Shown here: one piece after another, positions 1 through 7,996 of the stretch | Position numbering within the stretch: the stretch's first letter is position 1 | Layout: the number at the start of each line of letters is the position of its first letter | NCBI GenBank assembly: GCA_910574935.1 | Contig: CAJTCU010000010.1 | Location: 57,466-121,465 of the forward strand | Length of the DNA: 64,000 nt | Source of the DNA: Oscillospiraceae bacterium | GTDB taxonomy: Bacteria > Bacillota > Clostridia > Oscillospirales > Acutalibacteraceae | Reading direction: 5' to 3' | Program-made: the position numbers and the translations under genes | The notes under the pieces: model-generated | Databases searched by the model: none | The model's input: the letters and a program-made list of their open reading frames with translations, nothing else | What the model was told of the DNA's origin: nothing

Positions 1-364
1 GCTCCACCAGAATGACCGCGCCCACAACCGGCATGATGTAGGGAAACAGGAACACAGATTTGAGCAGTTTGTGCTTGTTAGCATGTTTCTGCATGAGCAG
101 GGCGATGGCGTAGGCCAGCACCATGATGAGGGGCAGAGCTGCAGCTAAAAAGCGCATGGTGTTGCCGAATGCCAACTGGAGCATGCGGTTTGAGGCCACA
201 TCCTGGTAGTTGATAAAGCCGATAAAATTACTGGCCCCACCGCTGCCGGTGGACATGGAGTACTGCACCACCAGCACGAAGGGAATGCCATAGAACAGCA
301 GGCAGCCGATTAAGAGTGGGCTGATTAGCAGCCAGCCTTGCAGAGTTTCTCGTTTCTTTTTCAT
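1..364 (-). CDS. Sugar-type ABC transporter permease, N-terminal part (runs off the window)
   Basis: About 121 codons are visible. The protein opens with MKKKRETLQGW, a charged cytoplasmic start followed by a hydrophobic segment at about residues 11-33. Further membrane segments lie at about 68-90 and from 104 to the edge. This is the usual N-terminus of a MalF/UgpA-type permease of carbohydrate ABC importers. The start at 364 has an AGGTG site about 8 nt upstream and lies 17 nt after the stop of the upstream binding-protein gene, so the two are one operon. The cargo cannot be told from this fragment. The permease class is inferred from topology and context; the conserved EAA loop lies outside the window. 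Confidence 0.8.
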   Translation of the reverse strand, partial: MKKKRETLQGWLLISPLLIGCLLFYGIPFVLVVQYSMSTGSGGASNFIGFINYQDVASNRMLQLAFGNTMRFLAAALPLIMVLAYAIALLMQKHANKHKLLKSVFLFPYIMPVVGAVILVE

Positions 365-381
365 ATGGCTACACCTATATT

Positions 382-1764
382 TTAGCTTTCTGCCAATTCC
401 ATATTCATTCGCATATATGCGTCATGAATCATTGTTTCCTTCGATTTGGAGGTTGATGTGGTCAAGTCAATATACAGTTGCTGTAATTCTCTTTCTAAAG
501 GTGTAGCAAATTCAGAGAACGTGATATTATCCCTGACCGCACAGAACTCATTATAGAGGGGGTCGGGCATTGTCCATTCCTTGTTATTGCCCGTACTGAC
601 AGAGGTTCCCTGCGTCATCAGTCCATCCAAAGTGGGTACTGCATTATCATATGTCATAAATGCATATAGTTTTGACCTTTGACACTCTTCTCCAAGCAAA
701 TAATCCACCACGGAAAACGCTGCTTCTGGGTTCTCGGCATTGGCATTGATTCCCACAAAACTTGTGACAGTTGCCATATATCCTCCATTGCGCGAATAGA
801 GGGGAACTAAAGTAAATGAATCATCATTCTTGAATGCCTCATTATAGTCATTCAATTTAAAAGAATCCAGAACCTTCAAGTTGAAGCGGAAATGGGGAAT
901 AGTATTATCGTTGTCCAGCGTTTGATGATTTGTTATTTTTTCACAAAATCGAGTCAAATCTTCTTCTGAGAAAGCTAGCTTGTCATTCTCAAAGTCGGCA
1001 AGCGGCGCCAACGCACTCCCCATAAGAGTAGATGTGTCTGATACCGCGGCAACACCCAGCGCAGTATCCTGAAAAAACATATCATCCCATTTCATTTCTT
1101 TTGACAAAGCGCTTTTCACATCACTTTTTCGAAAAAGTGTGGTCGGGACAGTGTACGTCATTGGCAACAACATTTGTCCCTTCTCTGTTCTCCCCGCTTT
1201 CATAACAACCTGCGTCAGCTTATCCCATTCCATGTGTTTTGCCGTCTTAATATAATTATCTAGTGGCAAAAACATATTTCGTTTCATGGCCTGTTGGGGA
1301 AACCGAAAGATTGGCTCAACATAATGCACTTGAAAATTGTTGTCTTTATCAAAATGAAAACCAATACCACTGAGACATACAAAAACATCTGGTCCTCCAC
1401 CTGCCATGATCTCTGTCCGCAAATTCGAAAGATATATGTCACGCTCTTCGCCACATTTCGGAGGGAATTCTAGCTGAATATTCTCCGATCCTCCAGCATC
1501 TTTTATCGCAGCAACAAGCCCAATGGTTTTTTCTCCTCCAGCTGAAGGAACAGCCTTATATTTTCTTAATTCGTCTTCAACATCAAGATACAAGCTACTA
1601 CCGAATTCTACATCAACAAGGACCCGGAGAGAACGATGATCTTCAACTGGATTGTCCGACATCTGTGAATTGTTGAGGTTTGATTTATGTCCTAACTCTG
1701 CACATCCGGCAAATTGGGAGATTAGTAAACAGATGGCAAAAATACTTAATATATACTTTTTCAT
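382..1764 (-). CDS. ABC transporter solute-binding lipoprotein (copy 1 of a tandem pair)
   Basis: This 460 aa protein starts MKKYILSIF, followed by a hydrophobic stretch and a lipobox ending in AGC, so it is a membrane-anchored substrate-binding lipoprotein of a sugar-type importer. The start at 1764 is preferred over an upstream ATG at 1800 because GAGGAG lies just before it and the signal peptide begins there. It shares long blocks with the next gene, for example FPQQAMKRNMFL, MEWDKLT and AGRTEKGQ, and even the DNA around both stop codons is nearly identical. This points to a tandem duplication. The permease follows 17 nt downstream. The substrate is unknown. Confidence 0.85.
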   Translation of the reverse strand: MKKYILSIFAICLLISQFAGCAELGHKSNLNNSQMSDNPVEDHRSLRVLVDVEFGSSLYLDVEDELRKYKAVPSAGGEKTIGLVAAIKDAGGSENIQLEFPPKCGEERDIYLSNLRTEIMAGGGPDVFVCLSGIGFHFDKDNNFQVHYVEPIFRFPQQAMKRNMFLPLDNYIKTAKHMEWDKLTQVVMKAGRTEKGQMLLPMTYTVPTTLFRKSDVKSALSKEMKWDDMFFQDTALGVAAVSDTSTLMGSALAPLADFENDKLAFSEEDLTRFCEKITNHQTLDNDNTIPHFRFNLKVLDSFKLNDYNEAFKNDDSFTLVPLYSRNGGYMATVTSFVGINANAENPEAAFSVVDYLLGEECQRSKLYAFMTYDNAVPTLDGLMTQGTSVSTGNNKEWTMPDPLYNEFCAVRDNITFSEFATPLERELQQLYIDLTTSTSKSKETMIHDAYMRMNMELAES

Positions 1765-1827
1765 AAGAATTTGACTCCTCTTGTTCAATAGCACAAACAA
1801 TAGACTTAGAAAACCTAAGCCTATATT

Positions 1828-3225
1828 TTAGCTTTCTGCCAACTGCATATTCATTCGCGTATATGCGTCATGGATGATCGATTCCCGGGATTTTTGAGAG
1901 GAATTCAGTAAATCAAAGTAAAGCTGCCGAAACTCAATATCCAAAGGAGTAGCAAAATCGGCAAAGCTTATGTTATCTCTGACAGCGCAGAACTGCTCAT
2001 AGAAGCTATCAGGCATAAAAACAGTTTCGATTCCATCGGAAACAGCAGTATCCTGTGTCATAAGTCCTTCCAAAGTTGGCACGGCCTGAGCAAATGTCAT
2101 GTGCGCATACAGTATGGATCTCTGACATTCTTCTCCCAGAAGATAATCCACTACCCAAAAAGCCTCATCAGGATATTTTGTGTTCACGTTGATCCCTGCA
2201 AAACTTGTGACAGTCGCCATATAGCCTCCGTTGCGGGAATAGAGTGGGACCAATACGATGGGGTTGTCTTTGTCAAAGCCTTCGTCATAAACACTCAAAT
2301 CATATTCATGAAGTACCTTCAAATCAAACCCGGTGTAGGGAACATCGCTTTCCTCTTTATATTTCTCACGATTATCAAGCTTCTCACTATAGTACCGGAC
2401 CATCTCCTCTTCCGATACGGCCAGCTTGTCGTGCTCATAGTCGGCAAATGGCGCCAGCCCGTTCCCCATGTGGTCTAGTACCGCGATTGCCGCAAGGGGC
2501 ATATGCGGCCCCCCAGAAAGCATATCCTCCCATTTCATATCCTTCGACGGCGTATGCTCAACATCGGCCTCCCGAAAAGCTGTAGTCGCAACCGTGTACG
2601 TCATCGGCAGCAAAAGCTGCCCTTTTTCCGTTCTCCCGGCCTCCATCACCACCGGGGTCAGCTTATCCCACTCCATGAATTGGGCCTTTTCGATGTATTC
2701 ATCCAGCGCCAGGAACATATTTCTTTTCATGGCCTGCTGGGGAAATTTGAACAGCGGCTCGGACTCAATCCATTCGCCATCGTTTAATTTGCCGTTCGTT
2801 TCCTTTTGGTGATAGCCAGTGCCGCAGCCGCACGCAAAGACATCTGGGCCTCCGCCAGACATCATTTCCGTACGCAGGCTGGTCAAATATACGTCCCGCT
2901 CGTTCTCCCTAATAGGGGCTATCTCGATCTCAACAGAGGACGGCCCGCCCATGTTCTCTATCTTGGCCTGAAGGCTGATACCCTCCCATTTCCCGTGGAT
3001 ATATTCCTTGTCATAGTTTGCAAGGCTCTCCTGGAGCCAATATATATTGCTTCCATATTCGCCATCAATAAGAACACGCAGTGGGGAAGCATTCTCTTTT
3101 TCGGCGGGATTTTCTTCGGAGGCATAAGATGAAACTCCTTCCGGTATAAGGGTTTCATTCGTTTTACACCCTGCCAATAAAGTTAAAAAGCATACAGCAA
3201 TAAACAATATAGAAATTTTTCTCAT
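1828..3225 (-). CDS. ABC transporter solute-binding lipoprotein (copy 2 of a tandem pair)
   Basis: This 465 aa protein has a lipoprotein signal (MRKISILF, then a hydrophobic core and LLAGC). It is the upstream paralogue of the next binding protein, which starts 63 nt downstream, and is the first gene of the visible operon. The C-terminal third is the most conserved between the copies (GGYMATVTSF, DYLLGEECQRS), while the region after the lipobox has diverged. This fits two binding proteins of different specificity feeding one permease, but that is inference. A GGAGA site precedes the ATG. Confidence 0.85.
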   Translation of the reverse strand: MRKISILFIAVCFLTLLAGCKTNETLIPEGVSSYASEENPAEKENASPLRVLIDGEYGSNIYWLQESLANYDKEYIHGKWEGISLQAKIENMGGPSSVEIEIAPIRENERDVYLTSLRTEMMSGGGPDVFACGCGTGYHQKETNGKLNDGEWIESEPLFKFPQQAMKRNMFLALDEYIEKAQFMEWDKLTPVVMEAGRTEKGQLLLPMTYTVATTAFREADVEHTPSKDMKWEDMLSGGPHMPLAAIAVLDHMGNGLAPFADYEHDKLAVSEEEMVRYYSEKLDNREKYKEESDVPYTGFDLKVLHEYDLSVYDEGFDKDNPIVLVPLYSRNGGYMATVTSFAGINVNTKYPDEAFWVVDYLLGEECQRSILYAHMTFAQAVPTLEGLMTQDTAVSDGIETVFMPDSFYEQFCAVRDNISFADFATPLDIEFRQLYFDLLNSSQKSRESIIHDAYTRMNMQLAES

Positions 3226-3426
3226 AAACAGTTCTCCATTTTATCTAATGGGTTAAACGATAACAATACACTTGGTCTCCCAAGTCTATTGTTATTCAAT
3301 CCGCTAGTTATCTACGAAAACACAGGGAAGAATTATACTTTCCCAATAGAGCAGTTATCCGTAACCATCACTCTATTTATTTCTGTCCATGCTCCACAAC
3401 TGTTGCAATGGAATCCTGTGCACTTA

Positions 3427-3636
3427 CTATGATCTAAAGTGCGCATGCGGCGCCGCATCTTTATAGCAGCCTATATAGACGGTTCCATTTTCGGCCCAGG
3501 TCGTAAAACTGGACGTGGCAATTGCCGCGTTACATGAAGGGCATCTAACATACTGACCATACGGCTCGATGCCGTCATCGTCTTGAGCTGCCATTGCCGG
3601 TACCGCAAAGATGCCGATGGTTAGCACCAGAGCCAT
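3427..3636 (-). CDS. Small secreted protein with a zinc-ribbon-like CPSC motif
   Basis: The 69 aa product is a hydrophobic signal ending in AVPAMA, then an acidic linker and a mature part of about 50 residues with CPSC and a later single Cys. The first ATG (3636) has no ribosome site. Reading upstream in frame adds nine codons, giving ITKRLVSLL from an ATA at 3661-3663. This would complete a textbook signal peptide and sits about 10 nt after AAAGGA. The true start is therefore probably this near-cognate codon or a mutated ATG. The function is unknown. It lies upstream of the binding-protein operon on the same strand, separated by about 200 nt. Confidence 0.6.
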   Translation of the reverse strand: MALVLTIGIFAVPAMAAQDDDGIEPYGQYVRCPSCNAAIATSSFTTWAENGTVYIGCYKDAAPHAHFRS

Positions 3637-3639
3637 GAG

Positions 3640-4048
3640 CAGAGAAACCAGCCTTTTTGTTATAAGTACTACATCCTTTCTTCATCGTCAAGCAAGCGAA
3701 ACACTCTTGCTTTTGGTTTATTTCCCGTACAGTTGATCTGTGGGGGCGGACAGGAGGCGGGACGGTCCCCCAGAGACGCGCCGCAAACTCCTTTCGAACA
3801 TCGCGTTGGCCAACGCTGGTTGAATGAAAACCGGTCTGCGGTTCGGGTTTCGTTCAACTGCTCAAAGTTTAGCAGGAGAAAAAGAAAATTACAACCCCCT
3901 TTGCGCGAAATGACAAAAAACGCAACAGAATGGTATGTCGGTATTTTTGTATCGATTAGAGCGACCACAATATATTGTGGTCGCTCCATATATCCATAGA
4001 AGCCCCTCTCCAATAACAGAGAGGGGCTTCTATGGATATATAGGTTGA
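3640..4048. other. Intergenic region with stacked palindromes, no convincing gene
   Basis: No reading frame here looks like a protein. Three palindromes stand out. GCGTTGGCCAACGC lies at 3803-3816. A perfect 28 bp palindrome at 3959-3986 is centred on AATATATT. A 23 bp stem-loop lies at 3988-4041. An imperfect pair GTTGAATGAAAACC / GGTTTCGTTCAAC spans about 3819-3859. The density of symmetrical DNA suggests a remnant of a small mobile element or a cluster of regulatory sites. Confidence 0.5.
3988..4041. terminator. Long stem-loop after the kinase gene
   Basis: A perfect inverted repeat of 22-23 bp (arms about 3988-4010 and 4019-4041, loop CAATAACA) begins 7 nt beyond the kinase stop codon. 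Its position suggests transcription termination or mRNA 3' protection. There is no T-run on either side, so it is not a classical intrinsic terminator. Confidence 0.5.
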
Positions 4049-5356
4049 TTATTCGTCGCTTTTTAACAACACCGAGATATGAAACAGCTTTGCTTCCCAG
4101 TCATAGTCGTGGTTGATGGAGCCGCCATATTTATCTACAATAGCGTCTACACTTTTAAGCCCAATGCCGTGCTGCTCTTTATCTAACTTGCGGGTCAAGT
4201 ATCCGTTGCGGCCATCTTCAATAGGAGGTTCATTGCATGGATTTGTCAGGGAAAGAAACAGATCGGTTCCCGCCGGGCTGTCAACTCTCAGCGCCACATA
4301 GGGCTTTGGGGTGCCCTGAGCAGCGTCCACGGCGTTTTCAAGTAAATTGCCGAACAGCGAGGTGATATCGTTTGGAGCAAGAAAATCATACTCCTTATCC
4401 CGCACATCCACCTGGAAGTCTATTTCCTTTTCACGGCATATCTCACCATAATGGGACAGCACCACGTTTAGCATAGGATTATCGCAATAGCGTACTTTGT
4501 TTTGCAGCGCTGGCAACTCCTTCATCCTGTTAACATAGTCTACCACAGAATCCGTCCCTTGCTCCTGGGCAAGCCCTTTTATTGCGGTTAGGTGCCTTCG
4601 GATGTCGTAGATCAGCACTCTCTGCCCATTGTATTTTTCCTCCAGAACTCTGAAATAAGTTTCTTTGGCTTCATCCTTTTGTTTCTCCATCTGCAGGGCA
4701 AGGTACTGTTGGCTGACTCTTTGACTATATTGATACCCTGCAAATAGCAATATGTTTGCAAAAAGCAGAATAAGCGAGCTTATGAGCATCAGGTTTTCAA
4801 TGTGCAGCGGGAGGTGGACGGCCATCCCAGTATAGAACATCACCACTATAACGCATATCGTGGCAAGAGAAAAAAAGGAAAAGAAAAGCGAGACTGCGCC
4901 AACATCTCCTTGGCCGGGGTTAGACTTTTTTGCAATAAGAAGACACAGCTTTGTAGCTAAAAAATAAAGGAGCTTACTGCACACAGCAAGAATCATCAAA
5001 GTAGAGGCGTTGGTTTGATAATGGTCATAATTGCCTAAGCTAGATCCCAAGATTAAAACAATGACAAATTCCAATCCGATTGAGAAACACGTCAATAGTC
5101 CGGCGTGAAAAAGTCCAGATTTCCAAGAGCAGGAATGGAGCCGGTAAAGAAGCGCAAAGTTTATAAGAGTAAACATCAAGGTGTTGACCCAAACATACGC
5201 AAAATTAAATATTAGAAAAGCAATGCCATACCCAAGTATGTGAGCGAGAACGCTTATCCAAAGGGAATATCTCCTTTTGTACAGCCCCGAAAAGTAGCTC
5301 CATGCCGTAATGCCCTCTGCTATGTATATGCAAAAATAGACAATCCTCATATCCAT
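4049..5356 (-). CDS. AgrC-like sensor histidine kinase with GHKL ATPase domain
   Basis: The 435 aa kinase has about six membrane segments in residues 1-210, typical of peptide-sensing AgrC/ComD/VirS kinases. A coiled linker and a dimerisation/phosphoacceptor region follow with His in DIRRHLTAI. A GHKL ATPase domain has an N box (LLENAVDAA) and a G box (HGIGLKSV). The start at 5356 overlaps the regulator stop by one base (TAATG), with GGAGG just upstream, so the pair is translationally coupled. A longer frame from 5434 would overlap the regulator and is rejected. No signal-peptide precursor gene was recognised nearby. Confidence 0.88.
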   Translation of the reverse strand: MDMRIVYFCIYIAEGITAWSYFSGLYKRRYSLWISVLAHILGYGIAFLIFNFAYVWVNTLMFTLINFALLYRLHSCSWKSGLFHAGLLTCFSIGLEFVIVLILGSSLGNYDHYQTNASTLMILAVCSKLLYFLATKLCLLIAKKSNPGQGDVGAVSLFFSFFSLATICVIVVMFYTGMAVHLPLHIENLMLISSLILLFANILLFAGYQYSQRVSQQYLALQMEKQKDEAKETYFRVLEEKYNGQRVLIYDIRRHLTAIKGLAQEQGTDSVVDYVNRMKELPALQNKVRYCDNPMLNVVLSHYGEICREKEIDFQVDVRDKEYDFLAPNDITSLFGNLLENAVDAAQGTPKPYVALRVDSPAGTDLFLSLTNPCNEPPIEDGRNGYLTRKLDKEQHGIGLKSVDAIVDKYGGSINHDYDWEAKLFHISVLLKSDE

Positions 5357-6087
5357 TATGACATCGCCTCCAGGAACAGAAGATATGCGTCTTTGAGCTC
5401 CTGATACTTGCGCCGGGCTAAGAAAGACTCCCAAATTCTCCCATCCGGCGTTTTAAGCTGGATAGAATCGTGGGTATATGACAAAATGTATTTAAAGTTT
5501 ATTATGTAACTTCGGTGTGGCCGGTAAAAGCTCTTATACTTTAAAAGCCTGTCCCAATATTTCGCGTTTTCTACGGACTCCAGAGAGCGGGAAAGCGTAT
5601 GGACCCATACCTTACGGTCCTCATTCTCAATCATGACGATCTCCTCCGATGAGCAAATAACAGTCTCTTCTTTCGTTTCTATGCTTATTTTCTCCGCGTC
5701 CATACTGATTTGATACAGAGCCTCCTTCATGTTTCGGAACAGGCGCGCCTTGTCAATGGGTTTAGAGAGATAGCGGAACACATGAAATTTCATAGCGTCA
5801 TCCAAATAGTCAGGAAAAGAGGTGACAATAAATATCCTCACATTGGGATTCATCTCTTTTAAAAGCGCTCCCGTGAAGATGCCATTTCGTCCGGGCATCT
5901 CCACATCAAGAAAGACAATGTCGGCCGGCGCAACAGACGGAGCAGCCTCAGAAACCAGCAAGTCATCGCCGCTGCTGTAAACAGTGTAGTCGGGCTGGTT
6001 AAGATGAGCGGAGTGAAAGTACTCGCGCAAATACTTTTTCAGCAGCTTTAACACCTGTTCATCGTCATCGCAAAGAACGATCCTCAT
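5356..6087 (-). CDS. LytTR-family response regulator (AgrA/ComE type)
   Basis: The 243 aa protein has a receiver domain at about residues 1-125 with the acidic pocket CDDDE and the phosphoacceptor Asp in VFLDVEMPG. A C-terminal LytTR DNA-binding domain (about 140-240) carries the usual YKSFYRPHRSYIIN block. It is the first gene of a two-gene operon with the sensor kinase. Such regulators bind pairs of 9 bp direct repeats. I did not find a convincing pair near its own promoter. Targets may include the neighbouring transporter operon, but this is only suggested by proximity. Confidence 0.92.
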   Translation of the reverse strand: MRIVLCDDDEQVLKLLKKYLREYFHSAHLNQPDYTVYSSGDDLLVSEAAPSVAPADIVFLDVEMPGRNGIFTGALLKEMNPNVRIFIVTSFPDYLDDAMKFHVFRYLSKPIDKARLFRNMKEALYQISMDAEKISIETKEETVICSSEEIVMIENEDRKVWVHTLSRSLESVENAKYWDRLLKYKSFYRPHRSYIINFKYILSYTHDSIQLKTPDGRIWESFLARRKYQELKDAYLLFLEAMS

Positions 6088-6145
6088 ATAACCACCCCAG
6101 TACTGTGTGATAATAAAGTGATTATATCATGTCATCCCAGGAATG

Positions 6146-6562
6146 TCATCCATTTTCTGGATTTCGCTTTCTCAGCAGCTCAATAATACCGGCTGCTAAC
6201 TCCTGGTCTTCCCGTGTGCATTGATTAAGGCCATCTACAACACCCTTGGGGATATTGTTTGCCCGCAGAGTTCCTCCTAACAGATAATCTGGGTTCACTT
6301 TTAGCTCAACGCAAAGTTTGATGAACACATCAAAGCTGATACGGTCCTTTGCGTGTTCAATGCCTGACAGATGCTGTTGTGAGATACCAAGCCGCTCTGC
6401 TAGATCAGCTTGTTTTATCTTATTTTTCCTACGGCGATGCGCTACTCTGCGTCCAAACAATGCTGCGTTAAATATAGTGATTTCATTAAGACCGTCTATG
6501 AGTTCTTCCTCCACAATATGTTGTGTGTATCTTACCACACAAATAAAACAAAAGAGAATCAA
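6146..6562 (-). CDS. XRE-family helix-turn-helix regulator
   Basis: The protein contains a Cro/CI-type HTH at about residues 35-95 of the longest frame (KQADLAERLGISQQHLSGIE). A short helical tail ends in LRKRNPENG. The N-terminus is uncertain. The ATG at 6562 has no ribosome site, while GGAGG lies upstream of an ATA codon at 6497-6499 that would start IDGLNEITIF. The AT-rich gap to the divergent small gene at 6644 is the likely operator region. Target genes are unknown; regulation of the adjacent accessory genes is an inference. Confidence 0.8.
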   Translation of the reverse strand: MILFCFICVVRYTQHIVEEELIDGLNEITIFNAALFGRRVAHRRRKNKIKQADLAERLGISQQHLSGIEHAKDRISFDVFIKLCVELKVNPDYLLGGTLRANNIPKGVVDGLNQCTREDQELAAGIIELLRKRNPENG

Positions 6563-6643
6563 GTATAGGCGCTAATATCGTCTCTATATTAAAAACTGGA
6601 ATTTTTCCCTTAAAAATATAATAACACAAAGGAGAAAATCGCT

Positions 6644-6811
6644 ATGGAAAACACAAAGACTATGGCCGTCCAACTGCCCGAGGAAACCTATCAGCGCATG
6701 AAAGCCTACCTCAAGCGGCACAAGGTCAAGCAGAAGGATTTTGTCATCGGGCTGGTACAGGCGGAGGTGGAAAAAGATGACAGCACCGTGCCGGAAGGCG
6801 GCAATGAGTAG
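6644..6811 (+). CDS. 55 aa ribbon-helix-helix-like protein
   Basis: An ATG at 6644 follows AAAGGAG by 8 nt. The 55 aa product begins MENTKTMAVQLPEETYQRM, a beta strand followed by a helix pattern (VQLPEETYQRMKAYLKR) typical of small RHH DNA-binding proteins. It ends in an acidic tail. Similar short proteins occur on Firmicute mobile elements as control proteins. A TATAAT box lies at 6617-6622, with a weak upstream -35. It may regulate itself or the following nuclease gene. Confidence 0.65.
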   Translation: MENTKTMAVQLPEETYQRMKAYLKRHKVKQKDFVIGLVQAEVEKDDSTVPEGGNE

Positions 6812-6821
6812 GCGAAAACAG

Positions 6822-6850
6822 TTGCTTTTTTCGCAAGATTCGGGTATAAT
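6822..6850 (+). promoter_or_regulatory. Promoter of the Rpn-type nuclease gene
   Basis: TTGCTT at 6822-6827 and TATAAT at 6845-6850 are separated by exactly 17 nt, 65 nt upstream of the nuclease ATG at 6915. Confidence 0.65.
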
Positions 6851-6879
6851 GTACTTAAAGGAAGAGCTCTTTTAAGTAC
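6851..6879. promoter_or_regulatory. Inverted repeat overlapping the predicted transcription start
   Basis: GTACTTAAA (6851-6859) and TTTAAGTAC (6871-6879) form a perfect 9 bp inverted repeat directly after the -10 box. The position suits a repressor operator, perhaps for the adjacent RHH or XRE protein. A T-stretch follows (6885-6889), so a weak terminator for the upstream gene is the alternative. Confidence 0.5.
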
Positions 6880-6914
6880 TTGGATTTTTATCATAATATA
6901 AAGAGGTGATTCCC

Positions 6915-7724
6915 ATGAGCATAAGCATAGATGATATTTCTCTCGCCAACGACCTGGTGTTTTCAGAGGTCATGCGCCGGCCAGAGAACGTCAAGCCGTT
7001 TCTTGAAGCGGTGCTTGAGAAGAAAGTTGCGGAGATCACCTATATCGAGCGTTAGCAGGACATGAAGGACGGCGTCAACCTGCATGGCGTCCGGCTGGAT
7101 GTGGCTCTGGCAGATGCTGACGAAACGCGGTATGATATCGAGATGCAGACCGGCCACGCCTATGATTTGGAGCGGCGCATCCGATTCTACCAAAGCAGTA
7201 TTGACAGAAGGACCCTGGAACCGGCTGAGAGCTACCGGCAGCTCAGAGAAAGCTACATTATTTTCGTCTGCACGGACGATTATTATGGTCGGGGACTGGC
7301 GCTTTATAAGCGTAAATCTGTGATTGATGGCGCTGAGGACTTGACGTATGAGGACGGCTCACATGCCTACATTCTGAACGCCGCGTTCACGGTCCAGAAC
7401 ATGAATGAACCGGCGCTGGAGTTTTTGCGGTATGTCAACGCCAGGTACCGCAGGCTGGCCATTGACATTTCCGGTTCAGACTACTTGACACAGATTGACC
7501 GGGCGGTGGAGGATATCAAATCCGACAAGGGAAAGGTGGAGAAACTTATGACCCTGGCGGCGAAGCTGAAGGATGAACGGTGGATTGGGCGGCAAGAGGG
7601 AGCACATGATGCCCATGTTGGCATGGTAAAAAAGTTACTGGCGCGGGATATGTCTTTGGAAGAAATTGCTGACATTTGTAGCCTTGATTTGGACGAAGTC
7701 AAAAAAATCGCGGAGGGTGAATAG
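6915..7724 (+). pseudogene. Rpn-family PD-(D/E)XK nuclease with an in-frame amber codon
   Basis: From the ATG at 6915 the frame reads MSISIDDISLANDLVF and runs to ITYIER. It then meets TAG at 7053-7055 and continues in the same frame as QDMKDGVNLHGVRLDV to 7724, for 269 codons in total. The nuclease core is visible (RLDVALADADETRYDIEMQTG region, D...E-x-Q). The C-terminal helical tail is typical of recombination-promoting nuclease (Rpn/YhgA-like, formerly transposase-31) proteins. The amber codon lies where the family has a polar residue, so it looks like one recent point mutation. Reinitiation at ATG 7062, keeping 220 aa and the catalytic residues, is possible. Confidence 0.8.
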
Positions 7725-7758
7725 GATATTATCTTCCGTAGCGACCCTTCATAAAAGT

Positions 7759-7899
7759 GGCATCTTTTAAGTCAGAGTTTGAATGACGGTATTTCAAAAG
7801 TCCGGAAAGCCGCATAAATACTGGCTTTTTTAGCCCTCCGATGGCCCCAGGCATCTTTTAAGCATGGTAAGGCCAAGGTTACACATCTTAAAAGATGCC
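7759..7899. repeat. Three copies of GGCATCTTTTAAG
   Basis: The 13-mer occurs at 7759-7771 and 7850-7862 directly, and inverted at 7887-7899. The last two could pair as a stem-loop. The region 7725-7996 has no convincing gene and ends in a GC-rich block containing CCCCGGGGG. Confidence 0.6.
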
Positions 7900-7996
7900 A
7901 CCCCGAAAATTCCCTGGAACCCCGGGGGATTTTCGCGTTTATAGGGCCAAAAGGGGCCGGCAGGAAATCGCCGGGCACTTGGACAGGCTGGAAATT

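Noticed and set aside
3669..4013. Possible 114 aa protein on the minus strand
   Set aside because: It runs through the palindromes and has no ribosome site. Composition fits non-coding repeat DNA.
7053..7055. Pyrrolysine or other recoding at the amber codon
   Set aside because: No pyl genes or recoding structure are seen, and the gene family does not use it. A point mutation is simpler.
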